A DNA stretch of 64,000 nucleotides from Phytohabitans rumicis (GTDB lineage Bacteria > Actinomycetota > Actinomycetes > Mycobacteriales > Micromonosporaceae): positions 7,705,001-7,769,000 of the forward strand of contig NZ_BLPG01000001.1 in assembly GCF_011764445.1 (NCBI RefSeq), given 5' to 3'. How positions within the stretch are numbered: position 1 is the first letter of the stretch; the number at the start of each line of letters is the position of its first letter. The position numbers and the translations under genes are program-made. Below are positions 54,179-63,030 of the stretch, piece by piece. The notes below the pieces were generated by a model. It was not told the origin of the DNA and did no database searches. It saw nothing but the letters and a program-made list of their open reading frames with translations.

Positions 54179-54197
54179 CGACTACGTAGAGTAGTCG
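54179..54197. promoter_or_regulatory. Palindromic operator overlapping a leaderless promoter
   Basis: CGACTAC-GTAGA-GTAGTCG is a perfect 7-bp-arm palindrome. It ends 7 bp before a TATGCT -10 box (54205-54210), which itself is 6 nt before the ATG at 54217. A repressor bound here would cover the -35 region. Confidence 0.55.
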
Positions 54198-54216
54198 GCT
54201 GTCGTATGCTGGCGGT

Positions 54217-54837
54217 ATGGCAAGGCGCTTGGAGCGTCTCGCACCGCTGACCGGGGTAGCTTTCCTGATCCTGGTGCTGGTCGCTTTCATCGTGGGCGGC
54301 GAGACGCCGGACAACGACGATTCCACCGCGGAGATCGTGTCGTATTGGCGGGACGAGGACGCCCGGCAGGTCGTGGCCGCCTGGATCCTCGGCGTCGCGG
54401 CCCTGCTCCTGGTGTGGTTCGGCGGCAGCCTGCGGCGGACCATCTCCCGCGCCGAGGGCGGCGACGGCCGGCTCGCGGCGATCGGCTTCGCCGGCACCGC
54501 AATCGCCTCCGTCGGGATGCTGCTGTTCGGCAGCCTGACGTTCGCGGCGGCGTCCGAGGCGGACGAGGTACCGCCGGAGGTCATCCACACGATCTCGGTG
54601 CTCAACAACGTGCTCTTCTTCCCCCTCAGCGGGGGAGCCGCGCTCATGCTGCTGGCCGCGGGCCTCGCGCTCGTCTACACCGCGGCGTTGCCCCGCTGGC
54701 TCGGCTGGGTGGCGATCGTGATCGGGGTCCTCATCCTGACGCCGCTGGGCTTTTTCGCGTTGCTCGCCTGGCTGCTGTGGGTCGGGGTGGTAAGCATCCT
54801 GCTCTACGTGCGAAAGCCGGACGCCGCCGGACGCTGA
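54217..54837 (+). CDS. Six-helix membrane protein of unknown function
   Basis: A 206-residue protein with about six hydrophobic helices (LTGVAFLILVLVAFIVGG; VAAWILGVAALLLVWFGG; IGFAGTAIASVGMLLFGSL; VLFFPLSGGAALMLLAAGLA; WLGWVAIVIGVLILTPLGFF; LLAWLLWVGVVSILLYV). The helix order resembles DUF4386-type proteins but no sure motif is present. It is transcribed from its own leaderless promoter with an operator-like palindrome, so it is probably controlled by a dedicated repressor encoded elsewhere. Confidence 0.78.
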   Translation: MARRLERLAPLTGVAFLILVLVAFIVGGETPDNDDSTAEIVSYWRDEDARQVVAAWILGVAALLLVWFGGSLRRTISRAEGGDGRLAAIGFAGTAIASVGMLLFGSLTFAAASEADEVPPEVIHTISVLNNVLFFPLSGGAALMLLAAGLALVYTAALPRWLGWVAIVIGVLILTPLGFFALLAWLLWVGVVSILLYVRKPDAAGR

Positions 54838-54870
54838 GCCGATACCGGCGCCTGCGGGTGCCGAGGCGGG

Positions 54871-54876
54871 TAGCGT
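54871..54876 (+). promoter_or_regulatory. -10 box of the GH3-like lipoprotein gene
   Basis: TAGCGT lies 7 nt before ATG 54884. This is the leaderless layout and favours that ATG over the in-frame GTG at 54875. Confidence 0.4.
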
Positions 54877-54883
54877 GGATCCG

Positions 54884-56086
54884 ATGACGGGGCGTGGAGT
54901 CACGCGCCGCGAGTTGCTCACGGCCATCGGTTCGGCCGCGGCCGCCACCGGCTTGAGCGCGTGTGGCGCCGGGAACGCGCCAACCCCAGACGCGGCGACC
55001 GCGTCCACGGGTACGGCGCCCGCAACGTCGCCGCCGGCCGCGTCGCCCGCACCCGACGAGGCGGCGCTGCGCAAGAAGATCGCCAGGATGCTGATCGTGG
55101 GGTTCCGCGGCGATCAAGTCGGCCCCAACGACTGGATCATGCGCGCGATCAGCGAGCAGGGCCTGGGTGGTGTCATCCTGTTCGACCGCGACCAGGAGTC
55201 CGGCGGCAGCCGAAACATCAACTCTCCGCAGCAGGTCACCGCCTTGATCGAAACCCTGAGGGAGGCGGCACCCGAAACGCTGATCGTCTCCGTCGACCAG
55301 GAGGGCGGCAGGATCGCGAGGCTCGGGCCGTCCAACGGGTTCCCGGCCACCCGGTCGCAGGCCGAGATCGGCGCGCTCGACTCGCCCGCGGTTACCCGCG
55401 GCTGGGCGCGGGACATGGCGCAGACGCTGGCGCAGATCGGGGTGAACCTCAACTTCGCCCCCGTGGTCGACCTGGCGGTCAACCCGGCCAACCCGGCGAT
55501 CGCGCGGCTCGACAGGGCATTCTCCGCCGACCCGGACGTCGTGGTCTCATGCGCGACCCAGACCATCGACGCGTACCGCGCGGCGGGCGTACGGACGTCG
55601 ATCAAACACTTTCCCGGTCTGGGCAGCGCCAGTGGCAACACCGACTTCGAGGCCGTCGACGTCACCGGCACGTGGACGCGTACCGAGATCGAGCCGTTCC
55701 AGAAGCTGATCCGCGCCGGCACCGCAGACACGGTCATGGTCACCCACTTCCTCAACAAGCGGCTCGACCCGGACCGTCCGGTGTCACTGTCGCACGCGGT
55801 GGTCACCGACCTGCTGCGTGGCGAGTTGGGCTGGGACGGCATCGTCGTGACCGACGACATGCAGGCGGTGGCGATCACCAGCCGCTACGGCCGGGACGAG
55901 GCCACCCAGTACGCGCTGCAGGCCGGTGTGGACCAACTGGTCATCTGCAACCAGGCGGTTTACGACGAGGCGGTCGTCGAGCAGACCGTCGACAAGGTCC
56001 TGTCGATGGTGAAGACCGGCCTGATCACCGCCGCACAGATCGACCGGTCGGTCGCTCGCATCAACGCGCTGTGGCCGCCCAGGTAG
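54884..56086 (+). CDS. GH3-like lipoprotein lacking the NagZ Asp-His dyad
   Basis: A 400-residue protein with a twin-arginine-like start (VTRRELLTAIG), a lipobox (LSAC, Cys27) and a Thr/Pro/Ala linker, then a single family-3 TIM barrel. It keeps the substrate loop VDQEGGRIARLG and the nucleophile aspartate (IVVTDDMQAV). The NagZ acid/base loop reads KHFPGLGSASGNTDFEAV, so the Asp-Ser-His motif of active NagZ (present in the GH3 at 35018) is absent. It may bind cell-wall sugars or use another acid/base group. The kinase gene follows after 11 bp. Confidence 0.85.
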   Translation: MTGRGVTRRELLTAIGSAAAATGLSACGAGNAPTPDAATASTGTAPATSPPAASPAPDEAALRKKIARMLIVGFRGDQVGPNDWIMRAISEQGLGGVILFDRDQESGGSRNINSPQQVTALIETLREAAPETLIVSVDQEGGRIARLGPSNGFPATRSQAEIGALDSPAVTRGWARDMAQTLAQIGVNLNFAPVVDLAVNPANPAIARLDRAFSADPDVVVSCATQTIDAYRAAGVRTSIKHFPGLGSASGNTDFEAVDVTGTWTRTEIEPFQKLIRAGTADTVMVTHFLNKRLDPDRPVSLSHAVVTDLLRGELGWDGIVVTDDMQAVAITSRYGRDEATQYALQAGVDQLVICNQAVYDEAVVEQTVDKVLSMVKTGLITAAQIDRSVARINALWPPR

Positions 56087-56097
56087 GCTCTGACACC

Positions 56098-57461
56098 GTG
56101 ATCCCGCCCGCGCGGATTGGGACCTATCGCATCGAGCGGCTGCTGGGCGCCGGTTCGTTCGCCACCGTGTGGCTGGGCTTTGATCCTTCGCTCGGCGCCC
56201 GCGTCGCCATCAAGGTGCTGGCCGACAATTGGAGCCATGACCTGAGGGTCAGGGAGCGGTTCCTTGACGAGGGGCGGCTGCTGTGGCGGCTGGATCACCA
56301 ACGCGTCGTGCGGGTGTACGCGCTCGACGAGTTGCCCGACGGCCGGCCGTACCTGGTGATGCTGTGGGCCGACGGGGTAGCCTGCGCGATCGGTTGGCCG
56401 CCGGGCCGGTGCCGGTGGACCAGGGTCTGGCCCTGTTAGGGGAGATCGCCGCCGGGGTCGCCGTCCTTCATGCCAGCGGCATCGTGCACCGCGACCTCAC
56501 CCCGGGCAACGTACTGTTCCGGTCCCGGCCGGCCGGCGGTGAACAGGTCATGATCGCCGATCTCGGTCTGGCGAAAGCGGTCGCGGCGGCCTCCGGTTTG
56601 ACCGCCCGCGCGGGTACGCCGGGTTACATGGCGCCGGAGCAGGACGATCCGCTGGCCGTGGTCGACACCCGGGCCGATGTCTACGGCCTGGGCCGGTTGG
56701 GCGCCGTGCTGCTCGGCACGCCAGGCGCCGGCGGGTTCGACACGGCGATTCGGCTGCGCGACGGCGTACCGGAACCGGTGGCCGGCGTGCTGCGGAGGGC
56801 GACGGCGCGGCTGCCCGCGAGCCGATACCCGGACGCGGCGGCGTTCGCGGCGGCGCTTGGCCGGGCCGCGGCGGCGCGAGCGCCGGTGGGGACGATCGCC
56901 GCTCGGCGGCGCCGCCGAGCGGTGGCCTTCGCCGGTGTACTGGTGGCGGCGGTCGTCTCGGCGACGGCGTCCGACTCGGTGGGCGGTCAGGCGCCGCGGG
57001 ATCCCGGCGTCGCGGTGGACTCGACCGGGCGGATCAGGGTCGCGCTCCCGGCCGGCTGGCGCGCCACGGGATCGGGCTGGGAGGGCCGATGGGTGGGCGG
57101 GGCACGGGAACCGGCCCTGGTGGTGACGCCGGCTCCGGACCGGTGGAGGTCCGACCCGGCGGTGCCGGCGGCGTTCATCGGGCTGTCGCGGGAGCTGGCC
57201 ACGCGGACCACACCGGCCGCGTTCGTCGCCGAACAGCCGCACGCGGAATGCCTCGCGGCGCCGGTGCGCACCAGCCGCCAGGCCGGGATCGACTGGGTGG
57301 TGGCGCTCTACACCTCATGCGCCAGCGGCAAGGCGGTGATCGTCGAGACGGCCGGCCTCGCGCCGGGGGACGCCGGCCTGGTGTACGTGCAGATCGCGCC
57401 CCCGGCGGGCAGCGGTCCGGCTTTCGTGGACACGCTGCTCGCCGGGGTACGGGTGCGGTAG
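56098..57461 (+). CDS. Membrane serine/threonine protein kinase (apparent 1-nt deletion)
   Basis: About 454 residues: an N-terminal kinase domain with Gly loop LLGAGSFATVWLG, VAIKVL lysine, catalytic loop IVHRDLTPGNVLF, ADLGLAKA in place of DFG, and GYMAPEQ. A basic stretch and one membrane helix (VAFAGVLVAAVVSATA, near 285) follow, then an extracellular domain of about 150 residues with two cysteines. The frame breaks at the GGGG run 56374-56377; one extra G joins VMLWADG to GSLRDRLAAGPV. The start is GTG 56098, 8 nt after a TAGGCT box. It likely senses an external signal, perhaps with the neighbouring lipoproteins. Confidence 0.87.
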
Positions 57462-57464
57462 CGG

Positions 57465-57980
57465 CTACCGGATCACCACGGTGACGGTGTAGGTCTGCTC
57501 GTCCTGCGGGATGTTCACCGTGACGGTGCCCCGACGGACGAACCGGATGTCGACCACACCGGCCTCGTAGCTCTGCGAGACGAGCGAGGCGGGCTCCACG
57601 GTCACGAGCCCGGGCCCGATTCCCTGCAACCGCAGGACGGCGCCGGTCGCGAAGCACATCGACTTGAGCAGCGCGAGCTCCGTGTTCTGAAGGTCGACGT
57701 CGTACCGGATGGCGCCCATGCAACTGGGCGTCGGGCCCGTCGGCCGCGGGGTGCTTGTCTTCGAGCGCTGGACGGCGGGCGGATTCTGCGCGCTGGGAGG
57801 GGCGTTGGCCGGCGGCGTGGATTCCACAGCGGACGGTGAAGCCGTCTGGCTGGGCGTGGCGGTGCCGGGCTGGATAGGCAGCGGCGACACCGGCTCCGAC
57901 CCGCAGGCGGCGGCGGGAGCGATCGCGATCAGTGCGAGCGCACCGACGGCGGCGAGGTGACGAATTGAGGGGCGTTTCAT
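57465..57980 (-). CDS. Lipoprotein of unknown function
   Basis: A 171-residue exported protein: signal peptide with lipobox (PAAAC, Cys26), a Pro/Thr/Ser linker of about 60 residues, and a small beta-rich domain (YDVDLQNTELALLKSMCFAT to the C-terminus) with a Cys pair about 20 residues apart. I recognise no family. A GGAGAA ribosome site precedes the ATG. It lies just downstream of an ECF sigma factor gene on the same strand and may belong to its regulon. Confidence 0.75.
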   Translation of the reverse strand: MKRPSIRHLAAVGALALIAIAPAAACGSEPVSPLPIQPGTATPSQTASPSAVESTPPANAPPSAQNPPAVQRSKTSTPRPTGPTPSCMGAIRYDVDLQNTELALLKSMCFATGAVLRLQGIGPGLVTVEPASLVSQSYEAGVVDIRFVRRGTVTVNIPQDEQTYTVTVVIR

Positions 57981-58060
57981 GACGGGTTCTCCTTTGTCGA
58001 TCGGACCTTTCACCCTGTTAGTCAGCCCGTCATCGACTAATGTTCGCCCCGCGCTGTGTC

Positions 58061-58627
58061 TCACATCCGACCGTTGACGAGCCGCTGCCGCAGTTGGCGC
58101 CGCGCCTCGTGGATCCGCGACTTCACGGTCCCCTCCGGTATTTCCAGGAGCATGGCGATCTCGCGGTAGCTCAACCCGAGGACGTCACGCAACGCCACCG
58201 ATTCGGCGAGGTCGGGCGCCAAGCGTCCGAGGGCATCGAGCAGATCCAACCGGGTCCCCGCCACGACGCTTGTGCGCTGCGGGTCGGGACGGTCCGGCAG
58301 CGGCACGCCCGCCGCCTCTGCGAGAAAACGACGCCGCAATCCCTGGTACGTGGACCGGGCCCGGTTGGCGGCCAACCGGTGCAACCAGGTCCGGAACGAG
58401 GAACGCCCCTCGAACCGCCCGATCCCGCGGGCCAACGCGAGCAACGTGTCCTGGCATGCCTCCTCGGCGTCCTCCCGGTTCGGCAGGAACCGCGCGCACA
58501 GCCGCAACACCTCCGGACGTACCGCCACCAGCAACGTGTCCAGCGCCGCCAAGTCCCCGGTGGACGCCCTCCGGGCGAGGGCCTCGATGTCGGCCGAGTC
58601 AACGTGAACGTTGCGGGTCTTCTCCAT
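58061..58627 (-). CDS. ECF-type RNA polymerase sigma factor
   Basis: A 188-residue sigma factor with region 2 (REDAEEACQDTLLALARGIG, SSFRTWLHRLAANRARS) and region 4 (VALRDVLGLSYREIAMLLEI, GTVKSRIHEARRQLRQRL). No separate anti-sigma gene is recognisable beside it; the lipoprotein downstream has no cytoplasmic part. Its own promoter and targets cannot be deduced from the window. Confidence 0.9.
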   Translation of the reverse strand: MEKTRNVHVDSADIEALARRASTGDLAALDTLLVAVRPEVLRLCARFLPNREDAEEACQDTLLALARGIGRFEGRSSFRTWLHRLAANRARSTYQGLRRRFLAEAAGVPLPDRPDPQRTSVVAGTRLDLLDALGRLAPDLAESVALRDVLGLSYREIAMLLEIPEGTVKSRIHEARRQLRQRLVNGRM

Positions 58628-58657
58628 AGGTACGGCCTGGTCTCATCGGTGGGTCGG

Positions 58658-60190
58658 TTAGCTCGCGGGCTGGCCGAAGTCGGGGTCGAACGGTCGGCGG
58701 TCGGAGGGGCAGACGGTACCTGGGCGCGGCGTGACGAGTCTGACGAGGTAGTCGCCGGTGGCTCGGGTGACGCAAGTGCTCGGGTCGGCAACGCTCAGGT
58801 GCCCGTACCCGTCATGGACGAGCAGGACCGCGTTGCCGAGCAGTCGCTCGACCTTGCGGGCCACGGCAAGCGGCGCGTTGGGCTCGTACCGGTTGCCGAG
58901 GAGCAGGATCGGAGTGCGGGTGGTCGCGTTCCATGGACCGGTGTACCGGTTGGTGTTGCGGGTCGGCCAGGATGTGCACGCGGCCCCCATGCCCCATCCC
59001 ACCGGCGCGCCGCCGATGCGGCTGATCTTGGTGAGCTTCCGGACGACCCGGGGCCAGTCGGCGGCGTCCTGCCGGGCGGGGCTGTCCGCGCAGCTGATTG
59101 CCTGCCCGGGCTCGACCAGGCGGTGGAACACCTCGCTCGAATCGAAGTTGGCGGCGTCCTTGATCGCTGAGCCGTCGCCCTGGATTGCCATCTCAAGCGC
59201 GGCGGCCGCCTCCGGCCAGAGGCTCGGGTGACCGAGGATCGCGAACTTCAGCGGCGCCAGTGCCTCGTTGTACGCCAGCGTCCCGGGCGGTGTCGCGTTC
59301 GGCGCCGGCAGCGGAGTGGTCCGGAGCCGGTCGAGCATCGCGTTGACGCGCGGTGCGACCGGTCCGTGGCCGGCCAGCGGGCACAGTTCGGGGCCGGCGG
59401 CCGCACAGGTCGCCAGGAACTGGTCGAAGGTCTCGTCGGTGCCGGTGAGCCCGGCCGCAATGGCCGCCGCGGTCCCGTGGGTCGCGGCGGTGGGGTCGGC
59501 CAGTCCGTCCAGGGCCATCGCGCGCACCCGGCTCGGGAACATGTTCGCGTACACCTGTCCGATGAGGGTGCCGTACGACTCACCCAGGTAGGTCAGCTGC
59601 CGGTCGCCGACGAGCCGGCGCAGGTGGTCGAGGTCGCGGGCGGTGTCCGCGGTGGAGATGTGGGCGAGCAGGTCGCCGTTTCTTTCTCCGCACCGGCGGG
59701 CGAACTCCGTCGTGGCCGCGAGGTATCGCCGCTGGTCGGGGCCGGTGGTGGGGATGGGAAGGTTGGCCCAGAAGCTTTCCCGGGCGGCAACGTCGCCGAA
59801 GCAGTCGACACGGGCGTCGCCCCCGGCACCCCGGATGTCCCAGCCGACGACGTCGAAGCGTCCCTCCGTGGCGGCGTCGAGGGCCGCTCCCCGGGTGGCG
59901 GCCATCTCGACGCCGGAGTCACCCGGCCCGCCCGGGTTCACGAACAGCGAACCGATGCGCCGCTCCGGATGGCTGGCCAGATGGCGAATCACCGGGAGGG
60001 TGATCGTTGGTCCGCGGGGGTGGGCCCAGTCCAGCGGCACCGTGACGTCCGCGCATTCCAGCCGCGGCCCGCACGCGGTCCAACTGAGGCGCGTGGTGGC
60101 GGTGGCGGTGCCGGGCGTGCCGACGATCGCGATCGCCGCCACGGTCGCCAGCGCCAGTGCCGCCGTACCGGCTCGCCGCAGCGTCCTCAT
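58658..60190 (-). CDS. Secreted alpha/beta-hydrolase, tripeptidyl aminopeptidase type
   Basis: A 510-residue exported protein with a signal peptide (TAALALATVAAIAIVGTPGTATA). It has the oxyanion region LFVNPGGPGDSGVEM, the nucleophile elbow LTYLGESYGTLIG and, after a helical lid, the C-terminal TAP-like domain with PILLLGNRYEPNAPL (Asp position) and LLVHDGYGHLSV (catalytic His). These are hallmarks of the Streptomyces SlpD/SlpE and tripeptidyl aminopeptidase group, which cut peptides from the N-terminus. A penicillin-acylase-like gene ends 12 bp upstream, so both may be co-transcribed. Confidence 0.9.
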   Translation of the reverse strand: MRTLRRAGTAALALATVAAIAIVGTPGTATATTRLSWTACGPRLECADVTVPLDWAHPRGPTITLPVIRHLASHPERRIGSLFVNPGGPGDSGVEMAATRGAALDAATEGRFDVVGWDIRGAGGDARVDCFGDVAARESFWANLPIPTTGPDQRRYLAATTEFARRCGERNGDLLAHISTADTARDLDHLRRLVGDRQLTYLGESYGTLIGQVYANMFPSRVRAMALDGLADPTAATHGTAAAIAAGLTGTDETFDQFLATCAAAGPELCPLAGHGPVAPRVNAMLDRLRTTPLPAPNATPPGTLAYNEALAPLKFAILGHPSLWPEAAAALEMAIQGDGSAIKDAANFDSSEVFHRLVEPGQAISCADSPARQDAADWPRVVRKLTKISRIGGAPVGWGMGAACTSWPTRNTNRYTGPWNATTRTPILLLGNRYEPNAPLAVARKVERLLGNAVLLVHDGYGHLSVADPSTCVTRATGDYLVRLVTPRPGTVCPSDRRPFDPDFGQPAS

Positions 60191-60201
60191 GGCATTTCCT
60201 C

Positions 60202-61992
60202 TCAGAGCAGCGGGTAGTGCTCGTTGACGAGGTATCTCGACAGCAGGTCGGTTTGCCCGTGGCGTGGCGTGCCGTCGTCGATGTCGCCGGCCAGGGAGTC
60301 AACGCCCCGCGGTCCGGTCGAAGTGACCTCGACGATGTAGCGGCGGGCCGGGCCGTCGGAGAACATGTAGTCGGCCGCGGTGGTGGCGCGAACGTTGTGG
60401 TAGGCCGCGTCCACGGTTCCGTACGCCCCGTCGACCGACAGGCCGGGCAGGCCCGGGATGGATGGCGGGAACGGACCGGGTACGCGGGGCACGGAGAACG
60501 CCGGCCCGAGGGGCGAATCGAGGACGATGCGGTGCAGCTGGCCCCAGCGGTAGTCCCGTTGGTCGTGCGAGCCGGCGAACGCCGGGGCGTAGTCGGGGCC
60601 GGCGAGCGCGTCGAGCGCTCGGGCGAGGGAGCGCAGCAGTACGACGTCGCGTGCGACAGCGTGGTCGCCGATGCCGGGTACGGCGAAGAAGTCGATGCCG
60701 GTGGCGCCAACGCCCGGTTGTGGCCGGCCCTCCAGGAGGATGCGCAGGTCGGCGAGGGCGATGTCACCGCCGGGTGGCGGGAGGCCGAGTGACGCGAGCG
60801 GGGCGTCGATGGCATCGCGCAGGATCTGGGAGCGCCACGCACTGTAGACGGTCGCGTTGACACTTCGAGCCTTCTCCACAGCAGACGGTCCACTGGGGAC
60901 ATTCGCGCGGTACGTATCCCCGGCGTCGTAGCCACGCCGTACCCCGGTGGGAGTGGTGAAGTCCCATCCCCGCAGCCGGCCGGCGGCCTCGACCACGGCG
61001 GGGTTGCCGCCGAGGGCTCGAAGGGTGGGATCCGCCGAGCGTCGCGCGCGGTCGAACGCGGCGAGCAGGTGGGTGGACGGTGCGCCCAGGCCGAGGTGCG
61101 GGTCATTGACCAGCAACGGCCGGCCGGTGGTCGTCCGTGCACCGCTGACCACCCATTCGTTGGAGCCCCGCCGGCGTTCACCCGCCAGCAGCGGCACCAA
61201 GGCGTCGAGACCTCCCGCGGCCGCGAGCCACCGGGCCGACAGCCGCGCCGCGTCGGCCAGCCGCGCGGGATCCACCCGCGCCGCGGTCGCATTTCCGGCA
61301 CCGGCCGCCTTGGCTGTCGTGGGCGCGGGTGCGCGGGTCGCGTCCGGCACGCTGGCGGCGCTGGTGAACGGCTGCGAGCGGTAGGCGTCCTCGGCGAACA
61401 GCAGACCACCGTCGAAGCCGCCGGCCGCGCCCGCGGCCATCGCGGCCTGCAAGGCGACCGTCGAGCTCAGATCCCGCAGGCCGTCGAACAGCGACACCTG
61501 GAAGGAGATCCACTTGAGGGCCGTGACGCTGTCCAACGGCTGCCAAGGAACGAATGACCGCGCGCCCGCTGCGGCGTACTGCGCGGGTAGCGGGTGCTGG
61601 GCGACCCAGCGGTTGACGCCCTCGGTGTAGGAGGTGAGATCGCGGCGCGTCGACGCCGACAACGCCGCCAGCGACCGCTGCGCGGCCCGGCGGACCCCGA
61701 ACGTGCGGAACTGGACATCCTGCGGGATCGCTGCGTCGCCGAGCAGCTCGGCGAGCGTCCCGCTGGTTTCGCGCCGGTTGAGGTCCATCTGGAACAGCCG
61801 GTCCTGCGCGTGCACCCAGCCCTGGAGGAAGAACAGCTCATGGCGGTTGCCCGCCCGTACGTGCGCCAGTCCAAACTGGTCACGCACCACACCGGCGACC
61901 GGTGTCGCCGGCTTCGCGGCCACGGCGCCCGCCGGTGCGGTCGTGACCACAAGCGCGGCGACGATCAGCACCGCGGCACCAGCGGGCTTCAC
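60202..61992 (-). CDS. Penicillin acylase-family protein with a large internal gap
   Basis: A 596-residue exported protein of the Ntn-hydrolase penicillin/acyl-homoserine-lactone acylase family: signal peptide; alpha-chain signature FFLQGWVHAQDRLFQMDLNR; the processing site and nucleophile serine in RRGSNEWVVSGART (near residue 276); TTGRPLLVNDPHLGLGAPST. Family members are about 750-850 residues. Here the sequence passes straight from GAPST (near 305) to HLLAAFDRARRSADPTLRAL, so roughly 200 residues of the beta chain, including the region of the oxyanion-hole asparagine, are absent without a frame change. It may be inactive or processed differently. It is the first gene of a two-gene operon with the peptidase. 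Confidence 0.85.
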   Translation of the reverse strand: MKPAGAAVLIVAALVVTTAPAGAVAAKPATPVAGVVRDQFGLAHVRAGNRHELFFLQGWVHAQDRLFQMDLNRRETSGTLAELLGDAAIPQDVQFRTFGVRRAAQRSLAALSASTRRDLTSYTEGVNRWVAQHPLPAQYAAAGARSFVPWQPLDSVTALKWISFQVSLFDGLRDLSSTVALQAAMAAGAAGGFDGGLLFAEDAYRSQPFTSAASVPDATRAPAPTTAKAAGAGNATAARVDPARLADAARLSARWLAAAGGLDALVPLLAGERRRGSNEWVVSGARTTTGRPLLVNDPHLGLGAPSTHLLAAFDRARRSADPTLRALGGNPAVVEAAGRLRGWDFTTPTGVRRGYDAGDTYRANVPSGPSAVEKARSVNATVYSAWRSQILRDAIDAPLASLGLPPPGGDIALADLRILLEGRPQPGVGATGIDFFAVPGIGDHAVARDVVLLRSLARALDALAGPDYAPAFAGSHDQRDYRWGQLHRIVLDSPLGPAFSVPRVPGPFPPSIPGLPGLSVDGAYGTVDAAYHNVRATTAADYMFSDGPARRYIVEVTSTGPRGVDSLAGDIDDGTPRHGQTDLLSRYLVNEHYPLL

Positions 61993-62306
61993 GGTGCCCT
62001 GCCCTCAGTGGCGGGTGCGATGTAGCTCTGATCCCCGAGCCCCAGAGTGACATGGTCGCCCACCTTCGGCTGAAAAACGGACCTTGGCGTTGCGGGTACG
62101 CCACCGGGGTCCAGGGCAGCAGGAAGAAGGCGTTGAGAACGCTGAATGTCAGGCTCAACGTACCCCTGTTCGGGTCGCCTGGGAACCGCTCACATCGATC
62201 GGGCGTAGGCTCGTGGTGTCGCTCTGGACCCCGGTGATCTGAAAAGAGTCCGCTTGGCGACGAGAGCTCCCTCGGTCGCAACGTGCCTACGCAGGGAGAT
62301 GAAGAC
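61993..62306. other. Intergenic region, no gene recognised
   Basis: A 314-bp gap between divergent genes. A hairpin-like GGACC-GGCGT / ACGCC-GGTCC structure (62079-62113) and a short GTTGAG/CTCAAC repeat are visible. Short open frames here have no ribosome site or family motif. An AGGGAG ribosome site (62293-62298) belongs to the next gene. Confidence 0.6.
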
Positions 62307-63002
62307 GTGAAGATCTGCATCGTTGGGGCTTCTGGAAAGCTCGGGCAGTACATGGTGCGGCACGCGCTGGACCGGGGCTACGAGGTGGTCGGCGTGTGCC
62401 GGGAACGCAGCGTGGACAAGCTGGGCGCGTTCAAGGGGCGTATCTCCGTCGTCGCGGGAGCGACGAACGACCGGGAGGTCATCGCACGCGCGGTCGCCGG
62501 TTGCGATGGCGTACTGACCGTGTTGGTGCCGCTCGGGGTCGACAACTACTCATCGGGAACGGCCCAGGCCGTGCTCGACCACGCACGTCCCGGGGCACGT
62601 CTCGTGTTCTCCTGCGGGTGGCACATCACGCGCGACGGCCTGGACGTGTACTCCTGGAAGGTCAAGGCACTTGTCAAGGTCGTCGGCCGGCTCGCGAAGC
62701 TCGCACGCCTCGTCGACCTCGACGACCAGGTAGAAGCCTGCCGGCGGATCTTCGCCAGCGACACCCGGTGGACCGTCGTACGCGGCAGCGACCTGGAGGA
62801 GGGCGACAGCCAGGGCCTACCGGTGTGGAGCCGCCACACGGGCGATCCGATCCTCGATAGCAACATCACCCGCCGTGTGGACTTCGCCCTGTTCATGGTG
62901 GAGGCCCTCAGGAACGACGAGTTGGTCCATGAGGCCCCGGCGATCGTCGGCCGCCAAACACCGTCGGCGATCGCGCACGCCGCCACGACTCCCGCGCCGT
63001 GA
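62307..63002 (+). CDS. NmrA-like NAD(P)-binding protein
   Basis: A 231-residue soluble Rossmann protein with the N-terminal dinucleotide motif ICIVGASGKLGQYMV, GYEVVGVCRE after strand 2 and a VVRGSDLEEGD segment, as in atypical short-chain dehydrogenases of the NmrA/SDR_a5 group. The YxxxK catalytic pair is not evident (a YSWKVKAL segment is the nearest), so it may be a sensor or isomerase instead of a dehydrogenase. GTG 62307 has an AGGGAG ribosome site 8 nt upstream and is preferred to the GTG at 62283. Confidence 0.82.
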   Translation: MKICIVGASGKLGQYMVRHALDRGYEVVGVCRERSVDKLGAFKGRISVVAGATNDREVIARAVAGCDGVLTVLVPLGVDNYSSGTAQAVLDHARPGARLVFSCGWHITRDGLDVYSWKVKALVKVVGRLAKLARLVDLDDQVEACRRIFASDTRWTVVRGSDLEEGDSQGLPVWSRHTGDPILDSNITRRVDFALFMVEALRNDELVHEAPAIVGRQTPSAIAHAATTPAP

Positions 63003-63030
63003 CGGCGTACGACCTGGACGCCCGCGCGAT

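Noticed and set aside
61880-62353. Minus-strand open frame spanning the 61993-62306 gap
   Set aside because: It lacks a ribosome site and family motifs and overlaps both flanking genes; most of it is a shadow of the acylase signal-peptide region.
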